The notes beneath the pieces are model-generated. The model worked only from the letters and a program-made list of their open reading frames with translations. It ran no database searches and was not told the origin of the DNA. Shown one piece after another: positions 26,597-35,115 of a DNA stretch of 47,079 nucleotides. The DNA comes from Microbacterium testaceum (GTDB lineage: Bacteria > Actinomycetota > Actinomycetes > Actinomycetales > Microbacteriaceae), in assembly GCF_001476285.1 (NCBI RefSeq), contig NZ_LDRU01000014.1, forward strand, positions 1-47,079, read 5' to 3'. Position 1 is the stretch's first letter. Each line of letters starts with the position of its first letter. Made by a program: the position numbers and the translations under genes.

Positions 26597-27079
26597 ATGA
26601 CACTCGTGGGGCGCACCAGGAATCTCCGTCGCGCGGGCGCTCTGTCCGTGCGCTTCCTCATCGTGGGAGCGGTCAGCACGGGGATCGAGATCGCGGCCTT
26701 CAATCTGCTGATGCTCGCGGGGGTCGGCCCGGTCGCCGCCAAGGTGATCGCCTCGCTCATCGCCCTCGTCAACGCCTATTTCGGCAACAGGGAGTGGGCC
26801 TTCCGTTCCCGCTCGCGGACCGGAGCCGGTCGACAGATGGTGCGTTTCCTCTTCGTGAACGCCGTCTGCACGGGTGCCGGCGCCGCGGGCGTCTGGGGCG
26901 GAGATCGTGCGCTGGAGGCGATCTACGGGGAGGCGGGACCCGTGGGCTTGAACGTCGTCAATCTCGTGTCGATCGCCTTCGTCACGGTGCTGCGCTTCGC
27001 GCTCTACCACTTCTTCGTGTTCCCACCGGCCCGCCCGATTCCGGCCGCGGAACAGCCCTCGGGTAGGCTCGGCCCGTGA
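26597..27079 (+). CDS. GtrA-like membrane protein (polyprenyl-phosphate-sugar flippase family)
   Basis: 160 residues with four membrane helices. V-R-F-L-I-V-G-A-V-S-T-G-I-E, N-A-Y-F-G-N-R-E-W-A-F and L-R-F-A-L-Y-H-F-F-V-F are the GtrA-family (PF04138) landmarks. Family members are thought to translocate polyprenyl-phosphate sugars, which fits the divergently encoded DPM1-like enzyme. No Shine-Dalgarno is visible; TAGCGT lies directly before the ATG, so a leaderless message starting at the GTG three codons in is possible. Its stop overlaps the next start. Confidence 0.87.
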   Translation: MTLVGRTRNLRRAGALSVRFLIVGAVSTGIEIAAFNLLMLAGVGPVAAKVIASLIALVNAYFGNREWAFRSRSRTGAGRQMVRFLFVNAVCTGAGAAGVWGGDRALEAIYGEAGPVGLNVVNLVSIAFVTVLRFALYHFFVFPPARPIPAAEQPSGRLGP

Positions 27080-27357
27080 AGACCGCCCCCCGAGTCCTCG
27101 GAACCCTGTCGCTGCTCGCCGCCCTGGCATCCCTCGGCATCCAGCTGATCGTGGTGGCGCGCCTGTGGGCTGTCTTCGTCGAGACCCTCCCCCTGACCAG
27201 CACGCTGGCCCTCGGCGCCGCCGGGGCTTTCCTCGGGCTCGCTCTCGCCGTGGTGGCGGTCATCGTGCGCCGCGGCTTCGGCATCCTGGCACCCATCGCG
27301 GGCCTCATGAACGTCGGGCTGCTCGCGGGCTACGCGTACGTCTTCGCCGTCCTCTGA
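27076..27357 (+). CDS. Small membrane protein of unknown function
   Basis: 93 residues starting at the GTG that overlaps the GtrA stop (GTGA). Three hydrophobic helices at about residues 7-28, 40-65 and 68-92, with a short R-R-G loop between the last two. No family recognised. Overlapping translation with the GtrA-like gene and good third-codon G+C bias support a real gene. It could be an accessory subunit of GtrA. Confidence 0.68.
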   Translation: MKTAPRVLGTLSLLAALASLGIQLIVVARLWAVFVETLPLTSTLALGAAGAFLGLALAVVAVIVRRGFGILAPIAGLMNVGLLAGYAYVFAVL

Positions 27358-27475
27358 CCCCCGCGCCGACCGGGGGCGGTGAGACCCGTGCGGGCGACAC
27401 CGGTGCGCCGCCCGTCCCGTGTGTGCTCTGCGGACCCGCGGAGACGACAGCGTCGGTGGGCGCGGCCGCGCCGGT

Positions 27476-27500
27476 GTGCGGGCGGTGGTCCCACCCGCAC
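27476..27500. terminator. Candidate bidirectional hairpin between convergent genes
   Basis: GTGCGGG (27476-27482) pairs perfectly with CCCGCAC (27494-27500) around an 11-nt centre. It lies in the 150-bp gap between the small membrane protein and the convergent DUF4012 gene and has no T-run. The same gap holds a perfect 14-nt palindrome, GGCGCGGCCGCGCC, at about 27459-27472. Confidence 0.35.
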
Positions 27501-27508
27501 GTGCCGAC

Positions 27509-29281
27509 TCAGTTGCCGCAGGGGACCTCGACGACCGTCGACGTCACGGGGTTCACCATCGGGGTGTGCACGAGGGCGACGTCATCGCTGTCGCCCGGGT
27601 GGCCCTCGAACTTGACGGCGAGAGTGTGCACGGTCTGGGGCGGGTTCACCACCCACATACGACCGACCGGTCGTCCGAGGTGCTCTCCCGTGGTGATGGC
27701 CACGTCGACGCCGTCGATCACGGCATTCACGAAGGTCGCACCCGTCGGGCCGTAGAACTGCAGGTCCGTGCCGATCGTGCCCTTGGGGTAGTGCGCGCCC
27801 GCGTTGACGTAGCGGACAAGTCCGTTCGATGTCTCCTCGTCGAGGCCGTTCTCGAAGGTCACGATGGTCGTGTAGGTCGGAACCGCCGAGCAGCGGTCGA
27901 CGAGCACCTCCGTGCTCATGTTCGTGTAGTAACTGAGCTTCGCCTCGGTGAGGTCGTTCACGAACACACCGACCGTGGTCTTCTGCGCGTCATCCGACGC
28001 CGGAAGGGGGCCGGAGAGACGGGACCCGTCGAAGGCCGCCTCCGTCGCCTCGTCGAAGGAATGGAAGTAGACCCGGTTCTCATCGACCGCCTGGACGATC
28101 GCCGCCGCGAAGGGAACGGGGGCGAAGTCCCCCGAGGAGATCGCGTCGAAGATCTCCACCGCTGCGGACGCGAAGAACAGATCCTGGTTCTTGTTGTCGG
28201 GGTAGCGGGCGTAGACGTCGCTCAGGAGGATCTTCACCGCATCCGAGGACGTCAGCTTGTCACCGGTCGCCAAGGTGATGGGGCCGGTCGCCTTCAGGAT
28301 GTACGAGAGCGCGACGGGATCGATGGAGATCACCCCGTCCACCGGCGTGCCGAATCGCTCGGTCCAATACGCCTGCGCGAGATTCGCCGACAGGGTGAAA
28401 TCGGGCGTCGAGGTCATGTCCTGCGACCATCGACCGATCTTGTCGTCGTACAGCGTGACGACCTGCGGGTCGAGCGGGAGGATCGGGGTGGCGCGCTCAT
28501 TCGCGAAGTCGGAACTGGATGCCTGCTGGACGATGTCCATCTTCCCGTTCTCGAGCCGCAGCTCGACGACCGAGGCCGGGATACCCCCCGTTCCGCGGGC
28601 TTCGGCATTGTTCTGCACGAGCAGGAGGTAATTCTTCGGCCCGTTCCGCCCCATCATCGACGGCACCTGGGGCAGCAGCGCGTTCGCTCGCGACAGCGCA
28701 GGCTGCAACGCCCCCACCGCGCCCGTCAGTTGCGACAGCGGACCGCGGAGCGCTCCCGGGGTGTCGCGCAGATCGACACCGGACAGGGCGTCGGCGGCGC
28801 GCTCGCCCGAGGCGGCCGCCTCCGACACCGGTCCGGCGAGCTGCGAGATGGCCGCGATGTCGAAGGCCCCGCCGTTCGGACGCAGCAGCGCGGGATCCAC
28901 GTCGATCAGGGCCGGCAGCACGCCGTGAGCGAGTTCGTCCACCGCCACCGTCGATTCGCGGACGGCGTGCAGAGACGGGCCGATGAACGGCGCCTGCTCG
29001 GCGATCCACCAGAGGGGGGTGTCGGCCGCCCCGCGCGCGGCGGCGGCGTGCCCCTGCAGCTCGGTCATCGACGCCGCGAGGTCGGAGCGATCGTCCGAAT
29101 CGAACTGGTCCTGCATCTTGGACACGACGGGCACGGCCGCGCGCAGTTCCTTCTGCGCGACGAAACCACCGATCGCCACCGCCGCGGCGAGCGCCACGAG
29201 CACGGCGCTCAGAGCACCGAGGGAGATCCAGGCGATCGAGCGAGGTCGAAGGCGACGGGTGGGCTTACGTGACATTTTCAT
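27509..29281 (-). CDS. DUF4012 membrane-anchored extracellular protein (paralogue 2)
   Basis: About 590 residues. A basic N-terminus, one membrane helix near residues 20-45, then an extracellular domain with the DUF4012 core L-L-V-Q-N-N-A-E-A-R-G-T-G-G and D-G-V-I-S-I-D-P-V-A-L. It parallels the protein at 12863-14740 along its whole length. As there, only two Cys are present outside the membrane: one about 127 residues before the end, and one three residues from the end (C-G-N). The start is uncertain among ATGs at 29305, 29281 and 29275. It is divergent from the second polysaccharide operon, as paralogue 1 is from the first; it lacks a motif-array partner. Function unknown; an exopolysaccharide-linked surface role is inferred. 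Confidence 0.86.
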   Translation of the reverse strand: MKMSRKPTRRLRPRSIAWISLGALSAVLVALAAAVAIGGFVAQKELRAAVPVVSKMQDQFDSDDRSDLAASMTELQGHAAAARGAADTPLWWIAEQAPFIGPSLHAVRESTVAVDELAHGVLPALIDVDPALLRPNGGAFDIAAISQLAGPVSEAAASGERAADALSGVDLRDTPGALRGPLSQLTGAVGALQPALSRANALLPQVPSMMGRNGPKNYLLLVQNNAEARGTGGIPASVVELRLENGKMDIVQQASSSDFANERATPILPLDPQVVTLYDDKIGRWSQDMTSTPDFTLSANLAQAYWTERFGTPVDGVISIDPVALSYILKATGPITLATGDKLTSSDAVKILLSDVYARYPDNKNQDLFFASAAVEIFDAISSGDFAPVPFAAAIVQAVDENRVYFHSFDEATEAAFDGSRLSGPLPASDDAQKTTVGVFVNDLTEAKLSYYTNMSTEVLVDRCSAVPTYTTIVTFENGLDEETSNGLVRYVNAGAHYPKGTIGTDLQFYGPTGATFVNAVIDGVDVAITTGEHLGRPVGRMWVVNPPQTVHTLAVKFEGHPGDSDDVALVHTPMVNPVTSTVVEVPCGN

Positions 29282-29621
29282 CCGATCACGCCGCGAGTCG
29301 GTCATCCGGCGTCGGGCGCGACGGGCACCTGCCGCGCGATCGGTATGCTACCTGAGTCGGTTCAAAGCATTCCGGGAACGAGCCATTCCAGCCGGGAGGA
29401 ACGGGGGACGCGACGCGATGAGGATCGCTTTCCTGCCCCCGCCCCGGACGGGCGTTCTCGGGAACATCCCAGATTTCCCCGGCGATTCCGGGGATACTTC
29501 ACAGGGGGGCTCGACAGGGAGCGTCGCGCGGCGTTCCGTGTTCGGTCCGAATGAACGACCGGTTCCGGTGCGACGTTTCAGCCTCCGTCCTCGCCCGCAT
29601 TGCAAAAGGACTCGCTGAACA
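29282..29621. other. Intergenic region between DUF4012 paralogue 2 and the second polysaccharide operon
   Basis: About 340 bp without a supported gene; if the DUF4012 gene starts at 29305, about 316 bp. It should hold divergent promoters, but I could not find a convincing -35/-10 pair on either strand. A GGTA-TGC-TACC dyad sits at 29342-29352, and C/G runs with short imperfect repeats lie at 29470-29520. An open frame across it (28983-29618) lacks family signals and is probably chance. Confidence 0.5.
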
Positions 29622-30323
29622 ATGGGAATTCTGCACAAGATCGTCGGCGAACAGCGCGAGCGACTGCGCGAGGTCGGCAGCGATCGGTGGCAGATTGTGA
29701 GCGCGCAGCTCGCCGCGAAGGTCGGTCCCATGGCCCTGCGCGGCGCAGCTCTTCGCCCGCGCCTCGGCTCGGCACGAGGTCTCCCTCTCATCGGGCGTGG
29801 CGTGCGCGTGCGCAACGCGCACCTCGTTCACGCCGGCACGGACCTCATCGTCGAGGACTTCGCCGAGATCCAGGGCCTGAGCCGGGACGGCATCCGCTTC
29901 GGTGACCGCGTCTCGATCGGCACCGGAACGCTCATCCGCCCGAGCAGCTACTACTCGCGCGCGATCGGGGTCGGACTCGTCATGGGGGACGGCAGCAGCC
30001 TTTCGCCCGGCTGCTACATCGGGTGTTCCGGCGGGGTCACGATCGGCGAGAAGACCATGCTCGGTCCCGGGGTCCGCGTGTTCGCGGAGGACCACGTCAT
30101 GAGCGACCCTTCGCGAGATGTGAAGTCCCAGGGCGTGGAGTGGGCGCCGATCACGATCGGCTCCGGGTGCTGGATCGCGAGCGGGGTCACGATCACCTCC
30201 GGCGTGACCATCGGCGACGGTGCAGTGGTCGCTGCCGGAGCGGTGGTGACTCGCGACGTGCCGGCGGGAGCCGTCTACGGCGGCATCCCGGCCCGCGAGC
30301 TCAAGAAGAGGGTCACCTCGTGA
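29622..30323 (+). CDS. Left-handed beta-helix acetyltransferase (WbbJ/maltose O-acetyltransferase type)
   Basis: 233 residues. From about residue 60 the hexapeptide-repeat pattern runs through V-S-I-G-T-G-T-L-I, I-G-C-S-G-G-V-T-I-G, I-T-I-G-S-G-C-W-I-A-S-G-V and I-G-D-G-A-V-V-A-A-G-A-V-V. The catalytic His is H158 in F-A-E-D-H-V-M-S, and the family end G-I-P-A-R-E-L is present. It would use acetyl-CoA to O-acetylate a cytoplasmic sugar of the repeat unit. It is the first gene of the compact second operon; its TGA overlaps the GTG of the GT4 gene. The ribosome site is weak. Confidence 0.9.
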   Translation: MGILHKIVGEQRERLREVGSDRWQIVSAQLAAKVGPMALRGAALRPRLGSARGLPLIGRGVRVRNAHLVHAGTDLIVEDFAEIQGLSRDGIRFGDRVSIGTGTLIRPSSYYSRAIGVGLVMGDGSSLSPGCYIGCSGGVTIGEKTMLGPGVRVFAEDHVMSDPSRDVKSQGVEWAPITIGSGCWIASGVTITSGVTIGDGAVVAAGAVVTRDVPAGAVYGGIPARELKKRVTS

Positions 30324-31414
30324 GTCGTCGCCGCGCGATCGTCGTGCACCCCTCCGACGAGATGTACGGCGCCGACCGGGTGCTCCTCGAAGTCCTACGC
30401 ACGGTCCCCGACGATCTCGACCTCGAGGTGTGGCTGCCGACCGACCTCGACTACCCGGAACGCGAACTCTCGCGCCGGCTCGCCGAGCAGGGCATCCGGG
30501 TTCGGCATCTCCCCCTCCCGATCATGCGTCGCGCCTACCTGCGTCCGTCACGTCTTCTCGGACTCGCCCGCCGCGCCATGGCGACCGGCATGCGACTGAT
30601 CGCCGCGCGTCCGGCCCTGGTCTACGTCAACACCGCCGCCGCCGCGCTGACCGCCCCGCCCGCTCGACTGGCCGGCGCCCGTGTGGTCCTCCACCTTCAC
30701 GAGCACATCGGGTCGAGCTCACGCACCGTGATCCCGTTCCTGCGATACGCCCATCACATCATCGCGGTCAGCTCCGCGGTGGCCAGGGCGCTCCCCTCGC
30801 ACCTGCGCGGGCGCACGACGGTCGTCCACAACGGCTTCGACAACGCCCCGCCAGCCGATCTCCCGTCGTTCGCGAACGGCATCCGCGTCGTGATCGCGAG
30901 CCGCTGGAACGCGTGGAAGGGTCATCGCGTCTTCCTGGACGCGTGGAACCGCATGGCGCGGACGGACCTTCATCTCGAGATCCTCGGCGACGCCCCGCCC
31001 ATCGGTGAGGCGGTGGACGTGCGGGCTCTCGTCGAGGCATCGCCGCGACGGTCGCAGATCGACGTGATCGGTCGCACAACGGACGTCCGCGCCCACCTCG
31101 ACGCCGCACATGTCGTCGTGGTTCCCAGCGTGCTACCCGACCCGTTGCCGACGATCGCGATCGAAGCGCTCGGTGCGGGTCGCGCCCTGCTCGTCAGCGA
31201 TGCCGGCGGACTCCGCGAGATCGTGGGCGAGAGCCCGCTGCTCGTCACTCCCGGCGACGCGGACGCCTGGGCGAAGGCCCTCGATGCGCTGGACGAGGGC
31301 GCGATCCGTGCGGCCGCCGCCGCCGCACGAGAGAGATTCGATCGGCTTTTCGCGAGAGACACCTTCGACCGCCGCATCCGCGCCGAGCTCTGGGACCTGG
31401 TGCCCCGATCGTGA
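30320..31414 (+). CDS. Glycosyltransferase family 4
   Basis: 364 residues, GTG start overlapping the previous stop. The N-terminus R-R-A-I-V-V-H-P-S-D-E-M-Y-G-A-D-R and V-Y-V-N-T (about residue 95) align by eye with the GT4 at 4410-5549, suggesting paralogy. The C-terminal domain has I-A-S-R-W-N-A-W-K-G-H and P-S-V-L-P-D-P-L-P-T-I-A-I-E-A-L, where the first Glu of E-x7-E is replaced by Asp and the second is kept. It is the only glycosyltransferase of this operon, so it must work with others encoded elsewhere. Its stop overlaps the next GTG. Confidence 0.88.
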   Translation: MSRRRAIVVHPSDEMYGADRVLLEVLRTVPDDLDLEVWLPTDLDYPERELSRRLAEQGIRVRHLPLPIMRRAYLRPSRLLGLARRAMATGMRLIAARPALVYVNTAAAALTAPPARLAGARVVLHLHEHIGSSSRTVIPFLRYAHHIIAVSSAVARALPSHLRGRTTVVHNGFDNAPPADLPSFANGIRVVIASRWNAWKGHRVFLDAWNRMARTDLHLEILGDAPPIGEAVDVRALVEASPRRSQIDVIGRTTDVRAHLDAAHVVVVPSVLPDPLPTIAIEALGAGRALLVSDAGGLREIVGESPLLVTPGDADAWAKALDALDEGAIRAAAAAARERFDRLFARDTFDRRIRAELWDLVPRS

Positions 31415-32793
31415 GCCTCTTCACCGCCTCCACGGCCTACGCGCGACCGAGTCTCACCGCCCGGACGCGCCTGATCACGCTCGGGCTGATCGCCGCGGTC
31501 GTGGTGAGTTCGTTCCTCGGACGTTACGACGCCGAGATCGTCGGCTTCCGGGTGCGGGTGGAACAGGTCGTGCCCCTGCTCCTGGCCGGCTGGATGCTCG
31601 TGCACCCCGTCCTGCGGGGAGCGTTCTTCCGTGCGCTGCGGCATCCCGTCCCGCTCGTGTATGCGGCCTTCGTCTTATGGAATGTCGTCACGACTCTGCT
31701 CTTCTCGCCGAGCCTGACCTGGAGTGCGTCGATCCTCATCTGGCTCGTCATCGACCTGCTCATGCTGGTGTCGATGATGGCGCTGGCCGAAGGCGCGGAT
31801 CTCGCCGCGCGGCTCGGTCGTCTGTCCGTGGCGCCGTGGGCCCTGGTCGGCTTCGCGGCTTACGCCGTGGCGAACCTCACGCGCGGGCAGGTCGCGCTCG
31901 GCACCGACTTCGACTACCTCTACGAGGTGTACGTCGCGCGGGTGACCGCGATCGAGGCGAACATCTACGCGTCGGTCCTCATCTTCTGGACCCTTCTCAC
32001 GATCACCCGCAGGGGTATCGGCCGGTGGGAGATCGCCGCCGTCGCGGTGGCGGTGCCGCTGGGGCTCGTCGCCTCTCAGACGCGGACCGCCGTGTTCAGC
32101 CTCGTTCTGGGGCTGGGCATCTTCGCCGTCTTCACGCTTTTCTCGCTGCGTTCCTCGTGGCGAGAGCGCATCACGCGCATCCTCCCCGCGGGAATCCTCA
32201 TCGCGACGCTCGTGGTCACGTACGGAATCATCGCCGCAATGGGAGGCACCGCGCCCGCCGACCGCACCCTTCCCGCGACGGCGAGCCCGTCGGCATCCGT
32301 CTCCACATCCCCGACAGGGACCGCGCCGTCACCCGCGCCCACGCGGGAGCCCGACCCGACGAACCCCGAGCAGCAGAACAAGATCGGCGACGTCGACTTC
32401 GTGGGCGGCACGATCGGGTTCCGGCTCGAGGTCGCGGGGCTCGCCGCCCAGGAGATGAAGGGCATCAACCTCTGGCTCGGCAACGGAACGAACACGTTCG
32501 GCCTTCGCCACGAGCAGCCCGGCACGCCGGGGATCAGCGGGCACATCATCATGCTGCCCGTCCAGGTGCTCTACGACGGCGGGATCGTCGGCCTCGGGTT
32601 GCTGGTCCTCTTCTTCGTAACGGTGTTCGTCTGCGTGCCCCGGAAGCGGAAGCCCGTCGCAGCCGGCCTCCTCGCGTCGTACCTGCTCTCGGCGACCTTG
32701 ACGAGCATGTTCTGGTTCGCCGTCACCTGGATCCTGATCGCGGTGCTGCTGCGGCCCCTCACCGAGGACGAACGTGACCTCGACCGCGTCTGA
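31411..32793 (+). CDS. Second Wzy-like polymerase / O-antigen ligase family membrane protein
   Basis: 460 residues with about ten to twelve helices. S-Q-T-R-T-A-V-F-S corresponds to the Wzy_C motif (S-R-S/T-x), followed by the large extracytoplasmic loop. That loop contains an odd Ser/Thr/Pro-rich linker, A-S-P-S-A-S-V-S-T-S-P-T-G, at about residues 284-310, of a kind seen in wall-spanning tails. Q-V-L-Y-D-G-G-I-V-G-L-G after the loop is typical. GTG start overlaps the GT4 stop; the 3' end overlaps the flippase gene by 20 bp. It should polymerise, or ligate, the product of module B. Confidence 0.82.
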   Translation: MSLFTASTAYARPSLTARTRLITLGLIAAVVVSSFLGRYDAEIVGFRVRVEQVVPLLLAGWMLVHPVLRGAFFRALRHPVPLVYAAFVLWNVVTTLLFSPSLTWSASILIWLVIDLLMLVSMMALAEGADLAARLGRLSVAPWALVGFAAYAVANLTRGQVALGTDFDYLYEVYVARVTAIEANIYASVLIFWTLLTITRRGIGRWEIAAVAVAVPLGLVASQTRTAVFSLVLGLGIFAVFTLFSLRSSWRERITRILPAGILIATLVVTYGIIAAMGGTAPADRTLPATASPSASVSTSPTGTAPSPAPTREPDPTNPEQQNKIGDVDFVGGTIGFRLEVAGLAAQEMKGINLWLGNGTNTFGLRHEQPGTPGISGHIIMLPVQVLYDGGIVGLGLLVLFFVTVFVCVPRKRKPVAAGLLASYLLSATLTSMFWFAVTWILIAVLLRPLTEDERDLDRV

Positions 32794-34003
32794 CGCACCG
32801 CGCCCGCACCGTGCCCGGAGTGTCGCGCTGCTGACGGCCGTCTCGGCGGTGTCAGCGATCTCGCCCCTCATCGCGCTGCCGCTCATCACCCGCGCGGCCG
32901 GGCCCGACGGCTTCGCCGAGATCGCGATCGGCCAGGCGCTCGGCACCCTGGCGGCCACGATCATCACGTTCGGATGGGCCGTCCGAGGCCCCGTCGAAGC
33001 CGCGCGCTCGTCGCACCCCGCCCGGGTCTTTCGCGCCAGTATCGTCGTCCGAGGCGCCAACAGTCTGCTCGTCCTGCCGCTCGTCGCCGTCGTCGCCGCC
33101 TTCGCGAGTCACGCCGACGACCACGCGTTGGCGATCGTGTCCGCGCTCGCCTTCTCGCTGCAGGGACTGTCGCTCAGCTGGTACGCGGTGGGCGTCGGCC
33201 GACCGTTGCTCTCCCTGATCTTCGACGCCGTGCCGCGCATCGTCCTCAACCTCGCCGGGGCGCTCGCCGCGCTCCTCACGGCCACACCGCTGCTGTACCC
33301 CGCGATCCTGCTCGTCGGCACTCTCGCGGCCTTCCTCGCCGCGACCTGGTTCATCGGCCTCCGGGAACGGTTCTCCGTGCGAGCGGCCCTCGCCGACGCG
33401 CGCGGCGCCTACCGGGGCGGCTGGCGTACCGCACTGGCCGCGGGACTCCTCACTTTCTCCGAGACGGCTCCCCTCTCCACGCTCGGCGTGGCGAGCTCTC
33501 CGGCCGCCATCGGATTCGCCCCGTTCGACCGCGTGCTCAAGTACGGCTACATCGGCGTCTACATGATCACCGGCTCTTTTCAGGGCTGGGTGTCGTCGGC
33601 CTCCGGTGACGCGAGCCTCCGACGCATGCGCCGGGCCGTCGGCATCCACGTCGTCCTCGCCGTCGCCCTCGGCGCGGGGTTCGCCCTGGTCGTGCCTTGG
33701 GCGACGCCCGTGGTGCTGGGACCCGGCTTCGAGATCTCGACGCTCACGGCCCTCTTCGGTGGAATCGCGCTGGCTGCGATGACGCTGGCCACCGCCCTGG
33801 GGATGTGCGTGGTCCTCCCCGCGGGCCGCGACGGCGCCTACCTGACCGCCGTCTGCGTCGGAGCGCTGCTCATCGTTCCGGCGGTGCTCGTGGGCTCTTC
33901 GCTCGCCGGCGTCGCCGGGGCGGCGGGCGGGGTCGCCGCGGTTCAGCTGCTCGTGATGACGGTCTTCGCCGTCACGGCGCTGCCGGTTCTGCGCAAGCGC
34001 TGA
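32774..34003 (+). CDS. Second Wzx-like flippase (MOP superfamily)
   Basis: 409 residues with about twelve helices; a little shorter than the 479-residue flippase of module A. The start region A-V-S-A-V-S-A-I-S-P-L-I-A-L-P-L-I-T-R and A-A-G-P-D-G-F-A-E-I-A-I-G-Q are typical of the polysaccharide exporter group. It overlaps the polymerase gene by 20 bp, so it belongs to the same operon (acetyltransferase-GT4-Wzy-Wzx). It ends 31 bp before a convergent gene with no clear terminator between. Confidence 0.85.
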   Translation: MTSTASDAPRPHRARSVALLTAVSAVSAISPLIALPLITRAAGPDGFAEIAIGQALGTLAATIITFGWAVRGPVEAARSSHPARVFRASIVVRGANSLLVLPLVAVVAAFASHADDHALAIVSALAFSLQGLSLSWYAVGVGRPLLSLIFDAVPRIVLNLAGALAALLTATPLLYPAILLVGTLAAFLAATWFIGLRERFSVRAALADARGAYRGGWRTALAAGLLTFSETAPLSTLGVASSPAAIGFAPFDRVLKYGYIGVYMITGSFQGWVSSASGDASLRRMRRAVGIHVVLAVALGAGFALVVPWATPVVLGPGFEISTLTALFGGIALAAMTLATALGMCVVLPAGRDGAYLTAVCVGALLIVPAVLVGSSLAGVAGAAGGVAAVQLLVMTVFAVTALPVLRKR

Positions 34004-34034
34004 CCAGGCACGTGGGGGTGTCGCGAACCCTCGC

Positions 34035-34874
34035 TCAGGCGAGGACGAACCCCGCGATCGAGAGCATCACCCACACGCTCGTGAAGACCAGGCCCATCAG
34101 GAGCGGTCCCCAGAAGCGGCGCGACAGAGCGACGAACACGGATGCCGCGATCCCCAGCCCGACGGGGAGGGCGAACGGCATACCCGAGACGTTTCCCGCG
34201 AAGACGATCGGGATGACGGCGAAAGCGACGGCCGAGACCGCGCCCGAGACGACACGGGCGATGGTCGGCGAGAAGCGCGTCGACGCGTAGGCGAGAGCCG
34301 CCGGATAGACGAAACCGATGGCGAAGAACGTGAGCATCATCACGACGAGGAACGGCGCCGCGACCCCCAGGATCAACCACCGCAGCGACAGCGCCTCGAA
34401 GGCGGGCCACCCACGCGAGACCGCGCCGATCCCGGCGATGAAGGGCATGATCGCCCCGAGGACGAGCCCCCACAGCACGTCGAGGCCGCGCACCCGGAAG
34501 AATCCGGCGGGACGCGTGCGCGTCATCAGGCCCAGCCCGGTGCCGCCGACGACGATGGATGCCAACACGCTGCCCGCGCTGCGACCGGCAGCGCCGTCGA
34601 AAGCCACCGTCACGATCAGCCCGACGACCACCGCCACGACCAGCGCGGCTGCTGCCGCGACGAGCGGCTTCCACGTGCCGAAGAAGCCCCCGGACGACCG
34701 CTCCACCGCCCGCGACCCGGGCCGCGTTTCGGTCTCGGCGCGCGAAGAGCGCGTCTGCTCAGTGGGGGCATCACCGTCATCGACACCGATGATTCGGTCT
34801 GTCGTGGGGGTGTCGACGGCCGCTCGGGCCTCGCGACGGGAGCGCCGACTCGGCTCGAAGGGGGTGTCACTCAC
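34035..34874 (-). CDS. Multi-pass membrane protein of unknown function
   Basis: 279 residues from a GTG. Residues 1-68 are charged and rich in Arg, Asp and Thr, predicted to be cytoplasmic and disordered. About six to seven helices follow, separated by short loops (for example R-T-R-P-A-G-F-F-R-V-R-G between the second and third). No motif of a known family (CPBP, RDD, YIP1) could be confirmed. It lies between module B and tuf, transcribed in the same direction as tuf but beyond the strong hairpin after tuf, so it probably has its own promoter in the 240-bp gap. Confidence 0.75.
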   Translation of the reverse strand: MSDTPFEPSRRSRREARAAVDTPTTDRIIGVDDGDAPTEQTRSSRAETETRPGSRAVERSSGGFFGTWKPLVAAAAALVVAVVVGLIVTVAFDGAAGRSAGSVLASIVVGGTGLGLMTRTRPAGFFRVRGLDVLWGLVLGAIMPFIAGIGAVSRGWPAFEALSLRWLILGVAAPFLVVMMLTFFAIGFVYPAALAYASTRFSPTIARVVSGAVSAVAFAVIPIVFAGNVSGMPFALPVGLGIAASVFVALSRRFWGPLLMGLVFTSVWVMLSIAGFVLA

Positions 34875-35037
34875 CCGTTCAGCTTACGGGTTTCACCCGA
34901 TCGGCCCCACTTCCCGGGCATCAGCTCCCACGCACCGCCGTCTGGCTCAGGAGCCGAAGCCGTGCGACGTGCTCCTCTCGCGGCGCCCCGGGGTCCCGGC
35001 ATCCGGCGCTGCACCCGGTAGCGGCGTGAAGGACCGG

Positions 35038-35063
35038 CATCCGGGAACGACATCCGGGAACGA
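35038..35063. repeat. Perfect 13-bp tandem duplication downstream of tuf
   Basis: CATCCGGGAACGA occurs twice head to tail (35038-35050 and 35051-35063). The first copy also completes a GGCATCC heptamer at 35036-35042, and another GGCATCC lies at 34998-35004. It sits between the tuf hairpin and the start of the 279-residue membrane protein gene. Confidence 0.8.
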
Positions 35064-35065
35064 CG

Positions 35066-35093
35066 AAGGGCCGGGCCCGAAGGCCCGGCCCTT
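35066..35093 (-). terminator. tuf: Intrinsic-type terminator of tuf with UUCG tetraloop
   Basis: AAGGGCCGGGCC (35066-35077) and GGCCCGGCCCTT (35082-35093) form a perfect 12-bp stem. On the transcribed (minus) strand the loop reads TTCG closed by C-G, the very stable UUCG tetraloop. It lies 22 nt after the tuf stop. There is no long U-run, as is usual in high-G+C Actinobacteria. Confidence 0.85.
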
Positions 35094-35115
35094 GCCGAGT
35101 GAAGTCTGGAAAGAC

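Noticed and set aside
27459..27472. 14-nt perfect palindrome GGCGCGGCCGCGCC
   Set aside because: Simple G/C alternation is expected by chance in this composition; no second copy seen.
28983..29618. 211-codon plus-strand frame crossing the DUF4012 start and the intergenic gap
   Set aside because: Mostly antisense to DUF4012, no ribosome site or domain; the true operon start is the ATG at 29622.
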